NCBI GenBank assembly: GCA_030698935.1
Contig: JAUYLR010000099.1
Coordinates: 1 to 12,096, forward strand
DNA from: a bacterium
GTDB lineage: Bacteria > Patescibacteriota > Minisyncoccia > Phycocordibacterales > UBA2100
Direction of reading: 5' to 3'
Length of the DNA stretch: 12,096 nt
Position numbers and translations under genes: made by a program. Positions 6,544-12,096 of this stretch are shown piece after piece. The notes under the pieces are model-generated. The model was not told the origin of the DNA. It searched no databases and worked only from the letters and a program-made list of their open reading frames with translations. Numbering within the stretch: position 1 is the stretch's first letter; every line of letters starts with the position of its first letter.

Positions 6544-6615
6544 ATGTCAACAATAGTCAACGGCCGTACAGAATCGTTGACATGTTCACATGCAGCGAGG
6601 CGTCGCCTCACTGCA
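6544..6615. promoter_or_regulatory. Divergent intergenic region with operator-like repeats
   Basis: ATGTCAAC (6544-6551) and GTTGACAT (6576-6583) form a perfect 8-bp inverted repeat, with a third GTCAAC at 6556-6561. Both arms contain TTGACA, a -35 consensus, one on each strand, though no good -10 lies at the right distance. Downstream, TGCAG-GAGGC (6591-6601) pairs with GCCTC-CTGCA (6605-6615), forming a hairpin with a 3-nt loop and one mismatch. It lies between the divergent 6505 and 6684 starts, so it is a plausible shared control region. Confidence 0.4.
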
Positions 6616-6683
6616 TCCTCACTGTATGAGAAGGGTCCCGCGCGGTGTTGCTACTGCGCCCGATACCTTATACGCTATACGCT

Positions 6684-7646
6684 ATGCAGTGGATACGCGC
6701 GCACCGGTATACCGTCGCTCTCATCGCGGCGGCGGTTCTCGTGGTCACCGGAGGAATGATGGCAAAAAATAATACGGGAACCGGCATTGAGCGCGGCGGC
6801 GTGGAAAACATTTCGGTGGAGTATCCGTATTACGCTCCGCCCGCCGCAGAGCCTGCCCGTCCGACAGAATCGGCGCGGGGGAATCCTCTCAATCCGGCAC
6901 GCGATGCCGGCGCGCCTCCGCGTGCTTGGTCTTTCACTCCCGCTATGCCAAAACCGGAAGCCTCTGCAGTATCAATAATTCCCCGCCCCGCCGTAAAAGT
7001 CCCCACAAAAGAACCGGACACAGCACAAACCGGTCCGCTCTTTGAACCGTACGCACTTTTCGTACGGGCGTTATCCTTTGCTGCCCCCGCGGCAGATTCG
7101 CGAAGGCCGGAACAAAAAGCGCTTTTTGAATACGGCAACGCCCTAGGTTCGGTCATAACTGGCTTTGAAAATGCGCATACGGATGTTGTACAGATTCTGA
7201 AAACGTTTTTTGACAGCCGTGTTGACCCCGCTAAAGCCGCCGGCATTCCGGAAATCGCGGAAGCATACGCGCAATTAACTGCGGGGAGCGCGCGCACGGT
7301 CCCGGTATCCGGCGCGGAGGCCGCCGCAAATCTCCGGAAAATCGCGGATGCGTACGCGCAGTTGAGCGCGACGGTAGCGAACATGAACAATGTCCCGCCG
7401 GAAGCGGAAATGCTGAACGCGGGGCTTGCAAACGTGTATGCCGGCGCGGCACAAGGCCTCGTGCGCCTCTCAAAAACAGAGAATGAAACGCAATTGCTTG
7501 ATGCGGTTAACGCGTACAATGTGAACGCGGATGAATTTATTAAGAATTATGTCGCGCTCGTGCAACTTTTCTCCGCTTACGAAGTGAAATTCTCCGGAAA
7601 CGATGCGGGGAGCGTGTTTTCTTTCAGTTCCAACGGCGGTTTGTAG
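6684..7646 (+). CDS. Membrane-anchored helical surface protein, unknown function
   Basis: The product from ATG at 6684 is 320 residues. It has a short basic N-terminus (MQWIRAHRY), one hydrophobic helix (TVALIAAAVLVVTGG), a Pro/Ala-rich extracytoplasmic linker to about residue 100, then a largely alpha-helical domain with repeated Ala-Tyr-Ala-Gln-Leu segments (AYAQL occurs twice, about 32 residues apart). No catalytic motif is seen. A frame extension to 6645 is possible, but the sequence before 6684 is a TATACGC short repeat and unlikely to be coding. The C-terminal helical part resembles that of the next gene product: both have VP(P/Q)(E/D)A, then an Asn, then a YN.NA-like motif at similar spacing, suggesting paralogues. 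It is first in a forward cluster leading to a TrbL/VirB6-like protein, so a role in a cell-surface secretion or adhesion apparatus is inferred. Confidence 0.75.
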   Translation: MQWIRAHRYTVALIAAAVLVVTGGMMAKNNTGTGIERGGVENISVEYPYYAPPAAEPARPTESARGNPLNPARDAGAPPRAWSFTPAMPKPEASAVSIIPRPAVKVPTKEPDTAQTGPLFEPYALFVRALSFAAPAADSRRPEQKALFEYGNALGSVITGFENAHTDVVQILKTFFDSRVDPAKAAGIPEIAEAYAQLTAGSARTVPVSGAEAAANLRKIADAYAQLSATVANMNNVPPEAEMLNAGLANVYAGAAQGLVRLSKTENETQLLDAVNAYNVNADEFIKNYVALVQLFSAYEVKFSGNDAGSVFSFSSNGGL

Positions 7647-7655
7647 TATTGAGAG

Positions 7656-7745
7656 CGTCATTGTGAGCATGGCGAAGCAATCTAGGGTATTTTTCCGCGA
7701 CTTGTCGGGCGCATTCTGGATTGCTTCGCTACGCTCGCAAAGACG
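7656..7745. repeat. 90-bp inverted repeat with 29-bp arms
   Basis: The left arm 7656-7684 (CGTCATTGTGAGC...GAAGCAATC) and right arm 7717-7745 are reverse complements with five differences in 29 positions; the loop is 32 nt. It starts 10 bp after the stop of the anchored protein gene. The arm sequence resembles a palindromic repeat (CATTGCGAGC...GAAGCAATC) that I recall from intergenic regions of many unrelated bacteria. It may act as a transcript-end hairpin; there is no coding sequence. Confidence 0.75.
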
Positions 7746-7773
7746 ATGCGTTTCGGGTCACATTTTCCCCTAT

Positions 7774-7797
7774 TGCCTATTGCCCAGCGCCTAATGC
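7774..7797. repeat. Short degenerate CCTATTGCC repeats
   Basis: CTATTGCCTATTGCC followed by GCGCCTAATGCC makes a small imperfect tandem tract just upstream of the TATAAT box at 7813. It is similar in kind to the TATACGC tract at 6668-6683 before the previous gene. No function is visible. Confidence 0.4.
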
Positions 7798-7812
7798 CTG
7801 CCCCGTGGGTGT

Positions 7813-7818
7813 TATAAT
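7813..7818 (+). promoter_or_regulatory. -10 box TATAAT, probable promoter
   Basis: A perfect TATAAT at 7813-7818 is followed, seven bases after its end, by GTG at 7825. This spacing fits transcription starting at or next to the GTG, as in a leaderless message. No good -35 is visible 16-18 bp upstream. The GTG frame is now broken by the element inserted at 7842. The promoter would drive the downstream three-gene overlapping set. Confidence 0.55.
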
Positions 7819-7841
7819 TTTGTTGTGGAAAACAAACGCGC

Positions 7842-7918
7842 CCCGTTAGAAGCGTGGATTCTTTGAATATTATGGATGTACAAAACAACAGACAGAAAGC
7901 GCGCTGGCTTCTAACGGG
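7842..7918. mobile_element. CCCGTTAGAAG inverted-repeat element 3, in a gene start
   Basis: A 77-bp core with ends CCCGTTAGAAGC (7842-7853) and GCTTCTAACGGG (7907-7918), in a C/G-extended palindrome. The flanking hexamers ACGCGC and GCGCGC match at five of six; read as a CCCCG...CGGGG element, the 4-bp flanks CGCG match perfectly. Removing core plus 6 bp (83 bp) fuses GTG 7825 in frame with the downstream protein, so the element appears to have disrupted the original start and shifted the frame. The interior is unrelated to the other copies and carries GTG (7854) and ATG (7872) codons in the downstream frame. Confidence 0.75.
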
Positions 7919-7961
7919 GCGCGCGAACGATGCGGGGTTTATTTTGCTGTGGAAGGATTCC

Positions 7962-8759
7962 ATGGGAATGAAATTCTCGCCCATCGTCATCACTGCCGCG
8001 TTTTCCGTAATCCTACTTGTAGGAGCAACCGTCTGGCAGGCAACGAAAAGCATAGAAACCGTCAACCCCGGAGCTGTTGCCGCTCCCGGCACGGTGTACT
8101 CGGTAGAGAGCAGATGGGGATACGGGGCTGATACGGAAACAGGTGCGGAAACTGCCGTACAAGCCACGTCGGCAGGACCGAATGATTTCTCTCACACTGA
8201 AAACGACGTATTCGGACAGCTCCTCGGTACGTATGTCGCGCTGAAAAACGCCGGCACGTACACGGAAGAGAAGGGGGCGCAAATCGCAGACAGCATTGCC
8301 GAAGCAACGGTCGCTCCCGTCTCGTTTACTCCGGTCGCACAGGGCGATATAAAAACAGATTCCGATGTTTCGTATGCCCGCGTACTTGTGTACCGCGATG
8401 ATGTAGAGGCCGCGCTTGCTCCGATGCTTTTGAATTCAGAATCGGAGCTGGGGATTTTCAACGATTATGTCCAAACCCGCGATACGCATAACCTTGTAAT
8501 TTTAGGCGAGGCCGCGGGACGGTACCGCAAAACCGTTTTGCTGCTCTCCGCAGTGACTGTTCCGCAAGACGCGCTTGAGTACCATCTGGGAGTGACGAAT
8601 GCGCTTCTGCAATTCGCGACAACGCTTGACGCGATGATACAGAACGCCGGCGACCCGATGGCGACCTTGGCGCTCCTGCGCACATACAACAGTGCGGAGC
8701 AGGATGTGTACGCCTCATTCAACGCTCTCTCATCATACGAGAAGAGAAAAACGCCATGA
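7962..8759 (+). CDS. Membrane-anchored protein, paralogue-like, function unknown
   Basis: From ATG 7962 the product is 265 residues: MGMKFSP, one hydrophobic helix (IVITAAFSVILLVGATVW) and an extracytoplasmic region ending in helical segments. This start has a fair Shine-Dalgarno (AAGGA 7953-7957). The frame is open back to GTG 7854 and ATG 7872, but that part is the inserted inverted-repeat element. The ancestral start was probably GTG 7825, giving MENKRANDAGFILLWKDSMG once the 83-bp insertion is subtracted. The C-terminal pattern VPQDAL...N...LLRTYNSAEQD parallels VPPEAE...N...NAYNVNADE of the preceding gene, suggesting duplication. The stop overlaps the next start (ATGA), so the genes are translationally coupled. 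Role inferred from context only: a component of a surface secretion or adhesion apparatus. Confidence 0.75.
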   Translation: MGMKFSPIVITAAFSVILLVGATVWQATKSIETVNPGAVAAPGTVYSVESRWGYGADTETGAETAVQATSAGPNDFSHTENDVFGQLLGTYVALKNAGTYTEEKGAQIADSIAEATVAPVSFTPVAQGDIKTDSDVSYARVLVYRDDVEAALAPMLLNSESELGIFNDYVQTRDTHNLVILGEAAGRYRKTVLLLSAVTVPQDALEYHLGVTNALLQFATTLDAMIQNAGDPMATLALLRTYNSAEQDVYASFNALSSYEKRKTP

Positions 8760-10522
8760 CTATGAATCCCGTTAGAAGTCGCGGAAGTTTAGTCTACGCT
8801 ACACTCAACGGATGTTTTTCATTGGTTGATTACTTACGGGCAATGGCTTCGGGTCGGAGGCGCAAGCTTCCTACTTCTAACGGGATGAGCAAAAAAACAT
8901 TCGTTATTCTCGCGTGTGCATTTGTCGTATTCGCTTCGCCCGCGGGCGTCTATGCCCAAGCATCCGGCCCGGTTCAAACGTCCGGTCAAACCGCCGGCCC
9001 CGCGCTCTTCGGCGGCATGAGTGAAGCGGCGGCAATGGCGAACTGCAAAGATGTGCGGGGCGCCCTTTCAATGAGCGTCGGCCAGATAGCTGCGCAAGGC
9101 GGGGGATTCGTGCCGGTCAGCGATGCGGCCGTGACACGGAACACCGGTATTCTCGTATACAAAGAATGCGTTTTGCGCTCTATGATAAATGCGGAGCGGA
9201 AACACGAAATAGCTCAATTGGTCGCAAAAACATCAAAGAGTTTTCTCACCGGAAGAAAGGTCTGCACCACAGACGACGAGGGGGTAGAGACATGCGAAAC
9301 GGGTCCGATGTTCCCGGAAAATCTCGCGGTAGACGAAAAGAAATGGGCGGATGCCGTTGTGGATAAGGCTATCAACAGCGCCGCGCTCAACTCAATCACC
9401 TCCGCGTATAGGGACGATGTGAAACTTGCCGTTAGCCGCAACTACGCGCAATCAACTCAAAATCCGGGGTCCTCACTCGCATGTTCAAATCCGGACCCCG
9501 CGGCCGTCATCGCAATTAACAGCGGCTCATACAGCGGGCCGCAAGATTTATACACGGTTGCGGACCCCAATTGCAACGCCATGGGCGCGATGTTCAACAC
9601 GCAAAGCTTGGTCATGAGCGGCGTGGCGGCGGACAGAGATTTGCGTTTGACCCGCCTCGGATGGAACAGCGGCGTGTACGACGTCACCGTGGATACGGGC
9701 GGCATCTCGCGCGTTGTTACCCCCGGTTTCATCATCGCCGGCACGATACAGCAGCAGCTCGGTTCAGGTTTCAATCAGCTTGAAAACGCGAACGACATCG
9801 GGCAATTGGTAGACGGGTTCTTCGCGGGGATAGGACAACAGATTCTCGCCGCCGGCGCCGGCGGGCTGATGGGGCTTATTGACTCCCAATTCGGCCAGCA
9901 GTCCTATTTTGACAGAATCGTCAGCAGTACCGGCCTGGAGGTAGAGAGCGGACAAATAAGCGCCACGGTGGACGCCGTTACTGCCGCCTATGCAAATGAG
10001 ACCGCGTACTCCGCGGCGAAAAATGCAACGGCTTCCGTGATACGGCAGGGCATCGCGCAGATGCGCGCGGCGGAAAGCGCGTGTTGGGATTTGATTGTGC
10101 CTCCGGTCACGGCATACGCGCAGCAAAACGGCATGACCCTCAAGATAGCGACGACAACGACGGCTTCACAGGCGGTCATAGACAAAAACATGGCTGCGCT
10201 TGCAAATGCGACACAGGCCGACATCACTGCCTCCAACGCGACGATGACCAAAATCAATCAGATACTCGCCGGAGTCATGAATAAGAGTACGAGCCCGACC
10301 GATGCCTACAATCAGGTTAACGCGCTCGTTTCAAGCGGAGCGCTTCATACGGCGGACCAGGCGCAATCCGCGATACAGCAGACGACGACTGTGCAAACCG
10401 CGCTCACCGGCGTTGTGGCGGACACCGTGAAGCAGTGGGGCGACGACCCGCTCCCCAACGGCTGGTGCAACATAAATAATCCCGGCGTGATAACGATGTG
10501 GGCGAACAAGTGGAAGAGGTAA
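8756..10522 (+). CDS. Large secreted cysteine-containing protein of the operon
   Basis: A 588-codon frame starting with ATG overlapping the previous stop. The first 43 codons are mostly inverted-repeat element 4; the real signal peptide is MSKKTFVILACAFVVFASPA (ATG 8885) with cleavage around VYAQA. The mature protein has no strong membrane helix and is Ala/Thr/Ser/Asn/Gln-rich with helical regions. It holds eight Cys spread along its length (ANCKD, YKECV, KVCTT, ETCE, LACSN, PNCNA, SACWD, GWCNI), consistent with disulfides outside the membrane. It directly precedes a TrbL/VirB6-like gene (TAATG overlap). A VirB5/TrbJ-like role would fit the order, but I see no signature to claim it. Subtracting 123 bp of element leaves MTM(S/N)KKTFVIL, a normal start. 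Whether translation uses 8756 or 8885 is open. Confidence 0.8.
   Translation: MTMNPVRSRGSLVYATLNGCFSLVDYLRAMASGRRRKLPTSNGMSKKTFVILACAFVVFASPAGVYAQASGPVQTSGQTAGPALFGGMSEAAAMANCKDVRGALSMSVGQIAAQGGGFVPVSDAAVTRNTGILVYKECVLRSMINAERKHEIAQLVAKTSKSFLTGRKVCTTDDEGVETCETGPMFPENLAVDEKKWADAVVDKAINSAALNSITSAYRDDVKLAVSRNYAQSTQNPGSSLACSNPDPAAVIAINSGSYSGPQDLYTVADPNCNAMGAMFNTQSLVMSGVAADRDLRLTRLGWNSGVYDVTVDTGGISRVVTPGFIIAGTIQQQLGSGFNQLENANDIGQLVDGFFAGIGQQILAAGAGGLMGLIDSQFGQQSYFDRIVSSTGLEVESGQISATVDAVTAAYANETAYSAAKNATASVIRQGIAQMRAAESACWDLIVPPVTAYAQQNGMTLKIATTTTASQAVIDKNMAALANATQADITASNATMTKINQILAGVMNKSTSPTDAYNQVNALVSSGALHTADQAQSAIQQTTTVQTALTGVVADTVKQWGDDPLPNGWCNINNPGVITMWANKWKR
8768..8884. mobile_element. CCCGTTAGAAG inverted-repeat element 4, ahead of a signal peptide
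   Basis: A 117-bp core with 12-bp ends CCCGTTAGAAGT (8768-8779) and ACTTCTAACGGG (8873-8884). As in element 2, a bulge CGC opposite T is followed by a second stem (GGAAG/CTTCC). The flanking hexamers ATGAAT and ATGAGC match at four of six. It is inserted after the third codon of the gene starting at 8756; core plus 6 bp is 123 bp or 41 codons, with no stop, so the signal peptide is now internal to a longer reading frame. The interior is unrelated to the other copies. Confidence 0.75.
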
Positions 10523-12096
10523 TGCGTATGAGAAAAATCCTTACACACCGCTCTCTGGGAATGGCACTGCTTGCGGTCGTGATATTCGCAATCGCCGTTC
10601 TTTTCCCCGCCAGCATCCAACCGCAAAAACCGGTGGTGGCTGCGAACATTACGTATGCGCAAACCCCTCCCCCTGCGGCTAAACCCCTTGTGTATCAATG
10701 TGTAGGCACCGGGGTCTATGGTAGAACCCCAGGATGTGACGAAACCAAATTCATCAACGGAAGCAAGGCCTACCAGGGACTTAGATTCGCGCTGACGGAA
10801 TTTGACAAAGCAAAAAAAACAAATAACGCAAGCAAGCAGGTCACTCTAACGACAGAAATCACAAATTACTTAACAATTTTGGAATATCCTTTTGGTGCCG
10901 ACCCGATCGGTGCTGCCCGGATACTCTTAAAACAAGTTGTTCCAAAGCAAGAGGCCGATGCCAGTAACGTAACGTGCACCGCATTGTCCGTTTTCAGCGC
11001 CACCTGCTGGCTACGCATAATCTCCGTGGTCATAGGCTCTCTTCTCGTATCTATATCCTCGTGGCTACTTGCGCTCGCAGACATGCTGTTCAAATGGACG
11101 GTGGACAACACCATTTTACTTTTTGCAAGCGAGATATTTGAGAAGGTCTCACCGGGGGTAAATGCAGGGTGGACGGCGATGCGCGATATCGCGAATATCG
11201 TCATAATCGGCATGTTCACGTTCCTCGCCATATCAACAATACTCTCTATAGAAGAATATGGGGCGAAAAAATTATTGGCACGTGTGCTCGTGATAGCTGT
11301 CGTTATCAATTTCAGCCTGCTCTTTACGAAAATGATAATTGACGCCTCTAACTTCACCGCCGGACAGTTCTATGCTTCCGCAAGCGGGGTGCCGCTTAGC
11401 ACCGCGCGTGGTGATGCGGCAATACGCGATAAGGGCGGCGTTCCCGTAAAGGTAGAAACTGGCGGCTTTGTTCCCTTCCGGAATGTAGGGTTTTCCGGAG
11501 CATTTCTCAACTTCATGAGAATTACCAGTGTTGGCGACACAACCGGCGCACTGTGGGAAAAGGCCGAGCAACAAGGCAATTGGAGCGCATTGGCTCACGG
11601 GATTTTATCGGCACTGCTGATATTGGGGGCCGCAGGCGTGCTTTTCTATGGGTCATATCTGCTCATCCTCCGCGCTATACTTTTCATTTTCCTCATGGTT
11701 ACGGCGGCAGGCGCGTTTGCGACACATCTCATTCCGGCAGTAGACGGCAATACCTACGGATGGAAGGGTTGGTGGTCGTCGCTTCTGCACAATGCCGCGC
11801 TCGCCCCACTCCTCATGATATTTCTCTGGATAACGCTTACTGTTTCTTCAAAAATGACCGCGATGAGCGGCGGCACGCTCGGCCAACTCGCATCGCCAAC
11901 TAAGCCCGCAAGTAGCGACATCGCCGTCCTCTTTTCCTATTTCATAATCCTCGGACTGCTCTTTGCTTCTTTCAAGCTCTCTAGCAAGTGGGCGAGCAAG
12001 GTCGGCGGGCTCAACTTCACCGGCACGATGCTGAAGACAGCCGCAGTGGGAACCGCCGCGATAGCTTCCCGATTCGTTGCCGCTCCTATTATGCGC
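10522..12096 (+). CDS. TrbL/VirB6-like polytopic membrane protein, 3' end missing
   Basis: The frame opens at ATG 10522 (TAATG overlap with the previous stop; ATG 10528 also possible) and runs off the window, giving 525 residues. It has an N-terminal signal/anchor helix (about 11-30), an extracytoplasmic region with Cys60, Cys72, Cys152 and Cys162, then clustered hydrophobic segments at about 164-190, 223-243, 252-272, 359-383, 383-402, 426-442 and 467-485. The run GWTAMRDIANIVIIGMF followed by VVINFSLLFTKMIIDASN is a pattern I associate with VirB6/TrbL-like proteins in CPR type IV secretion-like clusters. Such proteins form the inner-membrane channel base in conjugation and secretion systems. 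There are no further T4SS genes in view (VirB4/VirD4 ATPases would be expected downstream), so the system is inferred. The family call is from memory, not a search. Confidence 0.8.
   Translation, partial: MRMRKILTHRSLGMALLAVVIFAIAVLFPASIQPQKPVVAANITYAQTPPPAAKPLVYQCVGTGVYGRTPGCDETKFINGSKAYQGLRFALTEFDKAKKTNNASKQVTLTTEITNYLTILEYPFGADPIGAARILLKQVVPKQEADASNVTCTALSVFSATCWLRIISVVIGSLLVSISSWLLALADMLFKWTVDNTILLFASEIFEKVSPGVNAGWTAMRDIANIVIIGMFTFLAISTILSIEEYGAKKLLARVLVIAVVINFSLLFTKMIIDASNFTAGQFYASASGVPLSTARGDAAIRDKGGVPVKVETGGFVPFRNVGFSGAFLNFMRITSVGDTTGALWEKAEQQGNWSALAHGILSALLILGAAGVLFYGSYLLILRAILFIFLMVTAAGAFATHLIPAVDGNTYGWKGWWSSLLHNAALAPLLMIFLWITLTVSSKMTAMSGGTLGQLASPTKPASSDIAVLFSYFIILGLLFASFKLSSKWASKVGGLNFTGTMLKTAAVGTAAIASRFVAAPIMR

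Noticed and set aside
1978..8884. Integron attC sites, because GTTAGA/TCTAAC resemble attC core sites
   Set aside because: The core orientation is reversed relative to attC (GTTAG at the outer 5' end, CTAAC at the 3' end), the copies are kilobases apart or inside genes, and no integron integrase or cassette array is seen.
1..12096. CRISPR array, rRNA or tRNA genes
   Set aside because: No regularly spaced repeats of CRISPR type were found, and no cloverleaf or rRNA-like stretch was recognised in the gaps by eye.

Overview
The window most likely comes from a member of the Patescibacteria (Candidate Phyla Radiation), Parcubacteria side. The reasons are: an operon of single-anchor surface proteins leading into a TrbL/VirB6-type polytopic protein, a LysM-M23 peptidase, and genes and gaps littered with short palindromic repeats. 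UGA is used as an ordinary stop (end of the 7962-8759 gene), so the Gracilibacteria/Absconditabacteria code does not apply. The lineage is an inference from style; no 16S or ribosomal marker is present.

Layout. 1-253: repeats and hairpins, no convincing gene. 254-1330 (-): secreted LysM-LysM-M23 peptidoglycan hydrolase whose first codons lie in a repeat. 1331-2114: no intact gene; a possible degraded gene, a long inverted repeat (1825-1967) and the first of four related inverted-repeat elements. 2115-5246 (+): UvrD/PcrA-family helicase carrying a 369-residue intein in motif III and two smaller in-frame insertions. 5276-6097 (+): RsmA (KsgA), probably co-transcribed with the helicase. 6167-6505 (-): small secreted protein. 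6506-6683: divergent regulatory gap. 6684-12096 (+): four-gene surface/secretion operon: a membrane-anchored helical protein, a second anchored protein that looks paralogous to it, a 588-codon secreted cysteine-containing protein, and a TrbL/VirB6-like membrane protein cut off by the window end. The last three overlap at start/stop codons (ATGA, TAATG), so they are translationally coupled.

The most interesting signal is a family of four short elements (cores 1978-2070, 4565-4630, 7842-7918, 8768-8884). All have the same ends, CCCGTTAGAAG and CTTCTAACGGG, but unrelated interiors of different length. One is flanked by a perfect 6-bp direct repeat (GTTCAC), and the others by progressively less perfect ones. 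Three lie in or at the start of genes. Subtracting core plus 6 bp gives 72, 83 and 123 bp, and in each case leaves a coherent reading frame. At 7842 the subtraction rejoins a GTG placed just after a TATAAT box to the downstream protein. This looks like a mobile or formerly mobile palindromic element that creates protein segments, comparable in concept to Rickettsia palindromic elements but with non-conserved interiors. A different repeat (1281-1327) has done something similar at the start of the M23 gene. No transposase or integrase is encoded in the window.
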